Below, in pieces: positions 1-6,182 of a DNA stretch of 15,211 bases. The DNA is from an uncultured Faecalibacterium sp. (GTDB lineage: Bacteria; Bacillota; Clostridia; Oscillospirales; Ruminococcaceae). The notes below the pieces were generated by a model, which did no database searches, was not told where the DNA came from, and was given only the letters and a program-made list of their open reading frames with translations. Every line of letters starts with the position of its first letter. Positions within the stretch are counted from its first letter, which is position 1. The stretch lies in NCBI GenBank assembly GCA_934553285.1, contig CAKTFD010000054.1:1-15211 (forward strand), given 5' to 3'. A program made the translations under genes and the position numbers.

Positions 1-1028
1 ACGGTGCAGCCGCCCTTTACCAGAGCCTCGGCAGACTCCTTGTTGATCTCGTTCTGGGTAGCGCAGGGCAGGGCGATATCGCAGGGCACGGTCCACACCT
101 TGCTGCAGTCAGCTACATAAGTAGCGTCCTTGTGGGTGTCGGCGTACTCCTTGATACGGCCGCGGCGCACTTCTTTCAGATCCTTGACGTAGGCCAGATC
201 GATGCCGTTGGGGTCGTAGACATAGCCGTTGGAGTCGGACATGGTAACGACCTTGCCGCCCAGCTCGGTAGCCTTCTCGCAGGCGTAGATGGCAACGTTG
301 CCGGAGCCGGAAATGACCACGGTCTTGCCGGCAAAGCTGTCGTTGCGCATACATTTCAGGGCCTCGGCGGTAAAGTAGCACAGGCCGTAGCCGGTAGCCT
401 CGGTACGGGCCAGAGAGCCGCCAAAGGTCAGGCCCTTGCCGGTGAGCATACCGCCCTGGAAGCTGTTGGTCAGGCGCTTGTACTGGCCGAACATATAACC
501 GACCTCGCGGCCGCCGACACCGATATCACCGGCGGGGCAGTCCACGAACTGGCCGATGTGGCGGTACAGCTCGGTCATGAAGCTCTGGCAGAAGCGCATG
601 ACTTCCATGTCGCTCTTGCCGTGGGGGTCAAAGTCAGAGCCGCCCTTGCCGCCGCCCATGGGCAGGGTGGTCAGGCTGTTCTTGAAGATCTGCTCAAAGC
701 CCAGGAATTTCAGGATGCCCTGGTTGACAGAGGGATGGAAGCGCAGGCCGCCCTTGTAAGGGCCGATGGCGCTGTTGAACTGCACGCGGTAGCCGCGGTT
801 CACCTGCACCTTGCCTGCATCGTCCACCCAGGGCACACGGAAGCTGATGATGCGCTCCGGCTCCACCAGGCGCTCGATCAAACCGGCCTTCTCGTACTCG
901 GGGTGCTTTTCCACAACGGGCTGGATGCTCTCCAGCACCTCGCGCACAGCCTGCAGGAACTCAGGCTCGTTGGCGTTGCGCTGCTCCAGGCCCTCGTAAA
1001 CACGCTTCAGGTATTCATTTTTCAGCAT
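1..1028 (-). CDS. gdhA: NADP-type glutamate dehydrogenase (3' end cut by window edge)
   Basis: Makes glutamate from 2-oxoglutarate and ammonia (reversible) in the cytoplasm, linking nitrogen assimilation to central carbon. The first 342 codons are visible; hexameric bacterial GDHs are usually about 445-450 residues, so roughly 100 C-terminal residues lie outside the window. Seen in the translation: GPYKGGLRFH (residues 89-98), PMGGGKGG (123-130) with the catalytic lysine K128, DCPAGDIGVGG (163-173) with the catalytic aspartate D168, and the dinucleotide-binding fingerprint GSGNVA (241-246) followed by SDSNG. The family more often has Val where Cys164 sits in DCPAGD. The start is ATG at 1028, preceded by AAGGAG with about 9 bases of spacing. 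It is the second gene on this strand after mrp but has its own promoter and a structured leader. The NADP preference is inferred from overall resemblance to the E. coli-type enzyme, not from a decisive residue. Confidence 0.96.
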   Translation of the reverse strand, partial: MLKNEYLKRVYEGLEQRNANEPEFLQAVREVLESIQPVVEKHPEYEKAGLIERLVEPERIISFRVPWVDDAGKVQVNRGYRVQFNSAIGPYKGGLRFHPSVNQGILKFLGFEQIFKNSLTTLPMGGGKGGSDFDPHGKSDMEVMRFCQSFMTELYRHIGQFVDCPAGDIGVGGREVGYMFGQYKRLTNSFQGGMLTGKGLTFGGSLARTEATGYGLCYFTAEALKCMRNDSFAGKTVVISGSGNVAIYACEKATELGGKVVTMSDSNGYVYDPNGIDLAYVKDLKEVRRGRIKEYADTHKDATYVADCSKVWTVPCDIALPCATQNEINKESAEALVKGGCT

Positions 1029-1066
1029 AGTAGAATACTCCTTTTCCCAATTACTCTATTGATTTG

Positions 1067-1145
1067 AAAAAACGGAAATGCCCTGCCCGCCGTCCTGCGG
1101 GCTTGTCCCATGCTGCTGCCGGGCATCTCCGGCTCTCCATACCGG
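1067..1145 (-). promoter_or_regulatory. Candidate transcription attenuator in the gdhA leader
   Basis: The gdhA transcript should carry a leader of about 150 nt. Reading the minus strand, an 11-bp stem (one G-U pair) forms between CGGAGATGCCC (1131-1121) and GGGCATTTCCG (1083-1073). Six T residues (1072-1067) follow at once, as in an intrinsic terminator. Inside it lies a 6-bp hairpin, GCCCGC (1102-1097) with GCGGGC (1090-1085). The 5' arm can pair instead within GCCGG (1133-1129) and CCGGC (1122-1118), or with CCGG at 1145-1142, which would block the terminator stem. Mutually exclusive stems before a U-run are the hallmark of attenuation. I recognise no known riboswitch, glnA-type glutamine motif or T-box in it, so the ligand is unknown and regulation is an inference. 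Confidence 0.55.
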
Positions 1146-1184
1146 AACGGCTCGCCCACCATGGGCGGCTGCTCTTACTTTACT

Positions 1185-1213
1185 ATTATAAATCTTTGCA
1201 GTGGGATTTACAA
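1185..1213 (-). promoter_or_regulatory. Sigma-A-type promoter of gdhA
   Basis: Reading the minus strand, the -35 hexamer TTGTAA (1213-1208) is separated by exactly 17 bases from a perfect -10, TATAAT (1190-1185). Transcription would begin near 1178, giving gdhA a leader of about 150 nt that contains the candidate attenuator. Confidence 0.8.
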
Positions 1214-1231
1214 TAGCTGAAAGCAGAAAGT

Positions 1232-1261
1232 GTTTCAAAAAGTTGGATGAAAAGTTGAAAC
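1232..1261. repeat. Inverted repeat upstream of the gdhA promoter
   Basis: GTTTCAA (1232-1238) and TTGAAAC (1255-1261) form a perfect 7-bp inverted repeat with a 16-base spacer. AGCAG on the left and CTGCT on the right extend the symmetry after a five-base bulge. It lies about 20-50 bases upstream of the gdhA -35 box, a usual position for an activator site. No regulator gene is adjacent, so the role is speculative. Confidence 0.35.
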
Positions 1262-1385
1262 TGCTTCACAAAACGAAATATAAAAGCCGAAATGCAAAAA
1301 GAACCTTGTTTTTTAAAGCGCTGCACGGCACCGGAAACAGAGGAAAAGAATGTCTTTTGCGGGCCGCCGCATTTTGCCGGGGCAT
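1262..1385. other. Rest of the mrp-gdhA intergenic gap, no gene seen
   Basis: The gap between mrp and gdhA is 411 bases. Besides the mrp terminator, the inverted repeat, the gdhA promoter and the leader, this AT-richer stretch shows no credible reading frame with a ribosome binding site and no RNA gene I recognise. A promoter-like pair on the plus strand (TTGAAA at 1255-1260 and TATAAA at 1279-1284, 18-base spacer) would point only into the antisense of mrp. Confidence 0.5.
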
Positions 1386-1426
1386 AAAAAACAAAAAGGC
1401 TGCCGCACAGGTGATGTGCAGCAGCC
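1386..1426 (-). terminator. Intrinsic terminator of mrp
   Basis: Reading the minus strand from 1426, GGCTGC-a-GTGC pairs with GCAC-c-GGCAGCC across a 7-base loop (10 bp with one mismatch). A T-run, TTTTTGTTTTTT (1397-1386), follows. It sits 14 bases after the mrp stop codon, so mrp and gdhA are probably separate transcripts. Confidence 0.88.
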
Positions 1427-1439
1427 CTGGAACAGCAGC

Positions 1440-2273
1440 TTACTTCTTCAACAGTTTTTCGCAGGCATCGGCTGCGCCTTCCAAAAACTCGCCGCCGTAA
1501 GTTTCGATCATGCCGGCATCAGAAAGCTCGGCCAGCTTGGGGTCGATGGGGCACTTGGCCAGCACGGGCAGGTGATGCTTTGCGGCAACCTCGTCCACAT
1601 GGCTGTTGCCAAACACGTTGATATGCTTGCCGCAGTCCGGGCAGACGATGTAGCTCATGTTCTCCACGATGCCCAGCATGGGCACCTTCATCATCTCGGC
1701 CATGTTCACAGCCTTGGCCACGATCATGCTTACCAGCTCCTGGGGGCTTGCCACCACCACGATGCCGTCCACAGGCAGGCTCTGGAACACGGTCAGAGGT
1801 ACGTCACCGGTGCCCGGGGGCATATCCACAAACAGGAAATCTACGTCCTTCCAGACCACATCGGTCCAGAACTGCTTCACCGCACCGGCGATGACGGGGC
1901 CGCGCCACACAACGGGGTCTTCCTCGTTTTCCACCAGCAGGTTGATGCTCATCACATCGATGCCCATACGGCTCTGGATGGGCCAGCAGCCCTTGTCGTC
2001 CGCCATGGCACGGCCATGGATGCCAAACAGCTTGGGGATGGACGGGCCGGTGATGTCGGCATCCAGGATGCCGCAGTGGTAGCCGCGGCGGGCCATGGCG
2101 CAGGCCAGCAGTGCGCTGGTCATGCTTTTGCCTACACCGCCTTTGCCGGAAACAACGCCGATGACCTTTTTCACACTGCTGTGCGGGTTGGGGGCATCGT
2201 GCTGCGGAGCGGCATCGCGGGAAGAACAGGCTGCACTGCAATTAGAGCAGTCATGGGTGCATTCTTCGCTCAT
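1440..2273 (-). CDS. mrp: Mrp/NBP35-family Fe-S cluster carrier ATPase
   Basis: Cytosolic P-loop ATPase of the Mrp (ApbC/NBP35) family, which in characterised members holds a [4Fe-4S] cluster and passes it to apo-proteins. The 277 residues begin with a four-cysteine cluster (C5, C9, C12, C16) like the N-terminal ferredoxin-like motif of NBP35. The deviant Walker A GKGGVGKS follows (43-50), then DADITGPS (71-78), the Walker B-like DMPPGTGD (150-157), and the bridging CPDC (211-214) that binds the cluster across the dimer. The length is normal. The ATG at 2273 has only a weak AAAGAGA just in front. A much better AAGGAGG lies at 2325-2319, about 45 bases upstream, but no in-frame start codon follows it, so I kept the ATG that includes the cysteine motif. 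It diverges from the flippase gene and has its own promoter and terminator. Confidence 0.93.
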   Translation of the reverse strand: MSEECTHDCSNCSAACSSRDAAPQHDAPNPHSSVKKVIGVVSGKGGVGKSMTSALLACAMARRGYHCGILDADITGPSIPKLFGIHGRAMADDKGCWPIQSRMGIDVMSINLLVENEEDPVVWRGPVIAGAVKQFWTDVVWKDVDFLFVDMPPGTGDVPLTVFQSLPVDGIVVVASPQELVSMIVAKAVNMAEMMKVPMLGIVENMSYIVCPDCGKHINVFGNSHVDEVAAKHHLPVLAKCPIDPKLAELSDAGMIETYGGEFLEGAADACEKLLKK

Positions 2274-2335
2274 TCTCTTTGTCGCGCACGGCAGGGGCAG
2301 GACCCGGGCGGTGCGCTTCCTCCTTGCTCAAAATA

Positions 2336-2360
2336 CAGGCAGGCGCATCTGCGCTGCCTG
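2336..2360 (-). promoter_or_regulatory. Hairpin in the mrp 5' leader
   Basis: CAGGCA-GCGC and GCGC-c-TGCCTG form a 10-bp hairpin with a single bulged base and a 4-base loop. It falls just after the predicted mrp start of transcription (about 2364) and lies in the divergent region between mrp and the flippase gene. It could be an RNA hairpin or a DNA-level operator; nothing distinguishes these. Confidence 0.45.
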
Positions 2361-2370
2361 ACCAATGTTT

Positions 2371-2399
2371 ACTATACCATAAAAAGTGCGCGGAAACAA
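2371..2399 (-). promoter_or_regulatory. Probable promoter of mrp
   Basis: On the minus strand TTGTTT (2399-2394), a 17-base spacer and TATAGT (2376-2371). The -10 is good; the -35 matches only its first three bases. It is placed well for a leader of about 90 nt before mrp. Confidence 0.5.
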
Positions 2400-2481
2400 C
2401 CCATGGAGCCGCTCATGTTTTGCACAGCTGCCGCATAGGGTGAACCGAGAATGCCCGTTCCGGGGCAGGGGGAGGTGCAGG

Positions 2482-4047
2482 GTGCGGCAGAACTATTTTA
2501 AAAATGCGGCGCTGCTTACCGGCTCGGATGTAGTGCTGCGGCTGGCGGGCATGGGGCTGCGCATCTGGCTGGCCAATGCCCTGGGCGGTGCAGGCATGGG
2601 GCTGTATCAGCTGGTGCTGGCGGTGTATGGGCTGTTCGTCACCCTGGCCACGGCGGGCATCTCGGTAGCGGCTACCCGGCTGCTTACTGAGGAACTGAGC
2701 CGGGACAGGGCTGCTGCCCGGGGCATGCTGGTGCGGCTGGTGCTGGCCGGGCTGGGGCTGGGCCTGCTTGCCATGGCCGCCCAGCTTGCCACCGCCGGGC
2801 TTGCTGCAAAATGGTGGCTGGGGGATGTGCGTGCCGCTGCCGCCCTGCGCACCTCAGCGCTGGGGCTGCCGTGGATGGCTGTTTCGGCGGTGCTGCGCGG
2901 CTTTTTTCTGGCGCGGCGGCGGGTGGCCCCCAATGTGCTCAGCCAGCTGGCGGAACAGACGGTGCGCATCGCGGTGGTGGTATGGGTACTGTCCCGCACA
3001 CGCGGCTGGGAGGATGGCATCCGCTGTGCGCTGGTGCTGGCCGCTACCGCCCTGAGCGAGGCGGTGTCCACCGGGCTGATGGCACTGTTTTACCGGCAGG
3101 AGGCGGTGCGCTGCTTTGGCAGCAAAGCGCCGCAGCCACCGGCGCAGATGTCCCGGCGGCTGTGGGAGATCCTGTGGCCGGTGGAGGGCGGCAGGGTGCT
3201 TTCCAGCGCACTGCATACCGCTGAGAATATGCTGGTGCCCGCCTGCCTGGCAGTGTATCTGACGGCATCCGGCGGGCGCGCCGCAGCGCTGGAGCAGTAC
3301 GGCACCCTGAAAGGCATGGCGCTGCCGCTGCTCAATTTCCCGTTCGGGCTGCTGGGCAGCCTGGCGGTGCTGCTGATGCCGGAGATCACCCAGGCGCATA
3401 TCCAGGGGCAGACCGCCCGGCTGAACGGGCTGCTGGACCGGATGCTGCGGCTCACGGGATATTTTTCCGCGCTGGCGGGCACAGTATTCTGGGTATGGGG
3501 GCTGCCGCTGGCACAGCTGCTGTACCACAGCGCCGAGGCCGGGTTCTATCTGGAAACGCTGGCCCCGGCCATGCCGCTGATGTATCTGGAAAGCATGGTG
3601 GATGGGGCGATGAAGGGCATCGGGGAGCAGAAGGCTGCCTTCCGCTACAGCGTATGGGATGCCATCCTGCGCATCGGCGGGGTGGTGGTGCTGCTGCCAC
3701 GGTACGGGATGCGGGGCTTTCTGGCCGTGATCCTGCTCTCCAGCCTTTACACCTGCATTGCCAATACCGGGCGGCTGCTGCTTTCCAGCGGCACAAAGCA
3801 CACCTTCCGCCGCTGGCTGGGCGCGCCGCTGCTGGCAGCTTTTGCTGCCGGGGCGGCAGGCCGGGGCATACGGTATGCGCTGGCAGGGGTCCCGGCGCAG
3901 GGCACAGCGGGGCAGCTGGCTGTTCTGGCGGCGGGCGGCACGGCTACAGCGGCAGTGTTTTTGCTGGCGGCGCTGCCACTGGGCCTGGGAGAGGAGCTAC
4001 AGGCGCTCTTCCGGCAGGCCAGAGCGGGCAGAAACGCGGGAAAATGA
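2482..4047 (+). CDS. SpoVB/MATE-like polysaccharide flippase
   Basis: An integral membrane protein of the MVF/MATE superfamily that flips lipid-linked sugar intermediates; SpoVB relatives act on peptidoglycan or other envelope glycan precursors. The 521 residues are almost entirely hydrophobic helices, about 12-14 by eye. Family-like signatures are GAGMGLYQL (36-44) and LRGFFLARRRVAPNVLSQLAEQ (138-159), which resembles the SpoVB segment before the paired helices. I chose GTG at 2482 because GGGGGAGG ends 6-7 bases before it. An upstream GTG at 2386 would add 32 unconserved-looking residues with no ribosome site. The gene diverges from mrp. A separate promoter follows before the sugar dehydratase gene, but the shared theme suggests related envelope work. 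Presence of a SpoVB relative does not by itself show that the organism sporulates. Confidence 0.85.
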   Translation: MRQNYFKNAALLTGSDVVLRLAGMGLRIWLANALGGAGMGLYQLVLAVYGLFVTLATAGISVAATRLLTEELSRDRAAARGMLVRLVLAGLGLGLLAMAAQLATAGLAAKWWLGDVRAAAALRTSALGLPWMAVSAVLRGFFLARRRVAPNVLSQLAEQTVRIAVVVWVLSRTRGWEDGIRCALVLAATALSEAVSTGLMALFYRQEAVRCFGSKAPQPPAQMSRRLWEILWPVEGGRVLSSALHTAENMLVPACLAVYLTASGGRAAALEQYGTLKGMALPLLNFPFGLLGSLAVLLMPEITQAHIQGQTARLNGLLDRMLRLTGYFSALAGTVFWVWGLPLAQLLYHSAEAGFYLETLAPAMPLMYLESMVDGAMKGIGEQKAAFRYSVWDAILRIGGVVVLLPRYGMRGFLAVILLSSLYTCIANTGRLLLSSGTKHTFRRWLGAPLLAAFAAGAAGRGIRYALAGVPAQGTAGQLAVLAAGGTATAAVFLLAALPLGLGEELQALFRQARAGRNAGK

Positions 4048-4064
4048 TAAAAATGTAAATTTTC

Positions 4065-4093
4065 TGGACACAGCGGAGGATTGTGAGTATAAT
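4065..4093 (+). promoter_or_regulatory. Strong promoter of the sugar dehydratase operon
   Basis: TGGACA (4065-4070, five of six consensus bases), 17-base spacer, perfect TATAAT (4088-4093). Transcription would start near 4100, leaving about 100 nt of leader before the GTG at 4199. The 13 bases at 4081-4093 are identical to those in the tRNA-Pro promoter at 15088-15100. Confidence 0.82.
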
Positions 4094-4112
4094 ACAAACG
4101 TGTAGCTGTATC

Positions 4113-4175
4113 CTTTCCGCATCGTCGGAGGGAACGCTGCCGAAAAAGCGGTGCAGCGGCAATGCGCCCTGCACC
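4113..4175 (+). promoter_or_regulatory. Structured 5' leader of the sugar dehydratase gene
   Basis: Two stems can form in the roughly 100-nt leader: CTTTCCG (4113-4119) with CGGAGGG (4126-4132, two G-U pairs), and GGTGCAG (4150-4156) with CTGCACC (4169-4175). No U-run follows either stem, and I recognise no known riboswitch. If regulatory, it would act on translation or mRNA stability. Confidence 0.35.
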
Positions 4176-4198
4176 AAGAGGGAAAAAGAGGATCGTAC

Positions 4199-6097
4199 GT
4201 GAAAGATAAGACCAAAAACACACCGCAGGTGCTGCTGCGCCGTGCGGTACTGGTGCTGTTGGATGCAGCCATTGTTGCATACAGCTTTTATTTTGCACTG
4301 CTGCTGCGGGCAGACGGCGCTGTGGAGGCCACCTGGTGGCCCCATAACCGTGCTCTGCTGTACGCAAACCTGCCCTGGATCGTGGCGGTGTATATCGTCA
4401 GCTTTCTGGTGGGCGGGCTGTATTCCGTCCTGTGGAAGTATGCCGGTGAGCGGGATCTGATCCGCCTGGCCGGTATGATCGCCGTGCCCACCGCTGTGGT
4501 ATACCTGGTAAACCGCCATTGCATCCATGGCGTGCTGTTCAACTCTGCCAACTGCATGGCATCGGTGCTCATCTTCCTGTTCATCGGCGGCAGCCGGCTG
4601 GCCTGGCGGCTGTTTTTGAACCATCCGCTGGGCGAACGGCTGCGCAGGGTGCCTGCCAAGGACCCCAACCGCCCGGTGATGATCGTGGGCGCGGGTGAGG
4701 CCGGTGCGTGGGCCATCAACGTGTGCAAATCCAACAAGGAATACGGCCACGCGGTGGTAGCAGTGGACGATGACCCCGCCAAGCTGAACCAGACCATCCA
4801 CGGGGTGCCGGTCAAGGGTACGCTGGAAGAGATCCCGGAGCTGTGCAGCCGCTACGGCATCCACAGCATCATCATCGCCATCCCCACTTTAAAGGGCAGC
4901 AGGCTGAGCCATGTCATCGACCTGTGTGTCGGCACCCACTGCGCGGTGCAGGTGCTCAGCGACCCCCAGTTGGTGGGCACCGGTGCACCCCAGCAGGAGG
5001 TATTCCGCGAGCTGAACCCGGCAGACTTCCTCTCCCGCGAGGAAGTGACCCTGGATACCGACCAGATCTCCGGTTATCTTACCGGCAAAACGGTGCTGGT
5101 AACGGGCGGCGGCGGCTCCATTGGCAGCGAGCTGTGCCGCCAGGTGATGCGGTTCAACCCCGGCAAGCTGCTCATTTTTGATATCTACGAGAACTGCGCC
5201 TATGAGCTGCAGATGGAACTGCAGCAGAAGTATGGCCGGGATATCCCGGTCACGGTGCTCATCGGCTCCATCCGGGATAAAAAGCGCCTGGATGAGGTGT
5301 TTGAGGCCTACCATCCCACGGTGGTGTTCCATGCGGCGGCGCACAAGCATGTGCCGCTGATGGAGGTAAGCCCTGCCGAAGCGGTAAAGAACAATGTGCT
5401 GGGCACCAAGAACCTGCTGGTCAGCGCCAGCGAGCACGGGGTGGAGCGGTTCGTGCAGCTTTCCACCGATAAGGCCGTGAACCCCACCAGCGTCATGGGC
5501 TGCACCAAGCGCATCTGTGAGATGCTGATCCAGACCTTTGCGGGCAACACAGATATGAAGTGCGTGGCGGTGCGGTTTGGCAACGTGCTGGGCAGCCATG
5601 GCAGCGTGATACCGCTGTTTGAGGCACAGATCAAAAAGGGCGGCCCGGTCACCCTGACCGACCCCAATATCGAGCGCTACTTTATGACCATCCCGGAGGC
5701 AGCCCAGCTGGTGCTGCAGGCCGGTGCGCTGGCAGAAAGCGGCAATATCTACGTGCTGGATATGGGCGAACCGGTCAAGATCATGGATCTTGCCAAGCAG
5801 CTGATCCGCTTTTACGGCTATGAGCCGGGCGTGAATATGGAGATCAGGATCGTGGGCCTGCGCCCCGGCGAAAAGCTGTACGAAGAACTGATGATGGATG
5901 AGGAGCAGGACAAGATGCGCCGCACCCAGCACAACAAGATCTTTGTGGCAAGCCCCCGGAACATCGACCTGGCCCTGTTTTATGAGCAGCTGCAGGTGCT
6001 GGAAACCGCAGCAGCCCACAACGATGAGGGCGTGGTGAAGCAGCTGGCGGCTATGATCCCCACCTTTACCCCCACCCGGGAAAACCTGAAACTATAA
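4199..6097 (+). CDS. Membrane-anchored UDP-sugar 4,6-dehydratase (CapD/WbpM/PglF type)
   Basis: Large nucleotide-sugar dehydratase of the type that converts UDP-GlcNAc to a 4-keto-6-deoxy sugar, the first step toward bacillosamine- or fucosamine-like residues in capsule, exopolysaccharide or protein glycans. The 632 residues begin with about four membrane helices (near 15-36, 59-77, 91-104 and 121-131). A CoA_binding_3-like Rossmann region follows with VMIVGAGEAG (160-169), then the catalytic SDR domain with the NAD site GGGGSIG (303-309). Catalytic region: STDKAV (422-427) and MGCTK (433-437), where Met replaces the usual SDR tyrosine, as is typical of this large subfamily. GTG at 4199 was chosen because AGAGG lies 7 bases upstream; the in-frame GTG at 4151 lacks a ribosome site. 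It heads a probable operon with lysA and the 129-residue membrane protein. The exact sugar product cannot be read from sequence. Confidence 0.9.
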   Translation: MKDKTKNTPQVLLRRAVLVLLDAAIVAYSFYFALLLRADGAVEATWWPHNRALLYANLPWIVAVYIVSFLVGGLYSVLWKYAGERDLIRLAGMIAVPTAVVYLVNRHCIHGVLFNSANCMASVLIFLFIGGSRLAWRLFLNHPLGERLRRVPAKDPNRPVMIVGAGEAGAWAINVCKSNKEYGHAVVAVDDDPAKLNQTIHGVPVKGTLEEIPELCSRYGIHSIIIAIPTLKGSRLSHVIDLCVGTHCAVQVLSDPQLVGTGAPQQEVFRELNPADFLSREEVTLDTDQISGYLTGKTVLVTGGGGSIGSELCRQVMRFNPGKLLIFDIYENCAYELQMELQQKYGRDIPVTVLIGSIRDKKRLDEVFEAYHPTVVFHAAAHKHVPLMEVSPAEAVKNNVLGTKNLLVSASEHGVERFVQLSTDKAVNPTSVMGCTKRICEMLIQTFAGNTDMKCVAVRFGNVLGSHGSVIPLFEAQIKKGGPVTLTDPNIERYFMTIPEAAQLVLQAGALAESGNIYVLDMGEPVKIMDLAKQLIRFYGYEPGVNMEIRIVGLRPGEKLYEELMMDEEQDKMRRTQHNKIFVASPRNIDLALFYEQLQVLETAAAHNDEGVVKQLAAMIPTFTPTRENLKL

Positions 6098-6136
6098 CAG
6101 CTGGAACTGCGGCACTGGGCCGTATGGGATAGAACA

Positions 6137-6159
6137 CAGTCCGGATAAGCGTCGGACTG
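6137..6159 (+). promoter_or_regulatory. Intercistronic hairpin before lysA
   Basis: CAGTCCG (6137-6143) and CGGACTG (6153-6159) form a perfect 7-bp stem with a 9-base loop in the 85-base gap before lysA. No T-run follows, so it does not look like a terminator. It may mark an mRNA processing or stability point. Confidence 0.45.
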
Positions 6160-6182
6160 CGCAAAATGAGAGGGATGTAATT

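Noticed and set aside
132..1067. 311-residue plus-strand frame over gdhA
   Set aside because: Antisense shadow of gdhA.
1022..1162. 46-residue leader frame on the minus strand whose stop overlaps the gdhA start
   Set aside because: It could be a coupled leader peptide, but its ribosome site is weak, it uses rare AGG/AGA codons unlike its neighbours, and it shows no run of a regulatory amino acid. Chance is more likely.
1255..1284. Promoter-like TTGAAA-18-TATAAA on the plus strand
   Set aside because: No gene lies downstream on that strand; it would only produce RNA antisense to mrp. One of the hexamers is also part of the inverted repeat, so it may be fortuitous.
1350..2438. 362-residue plus-strand frame over mrp
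   Set aside because: It is antisense to the clear mrp gene, and its composition (His/Ala-rich) marks a shadow frame.
2386..2481. Upstream GTG start for the flippase
   Set aside because: It overlaps the mrp promoter region and lacks a Shine-Dalgarno, and the extra 32 residues do not look like a membrane protein start; GTG 2482 has a strong ribosome site.
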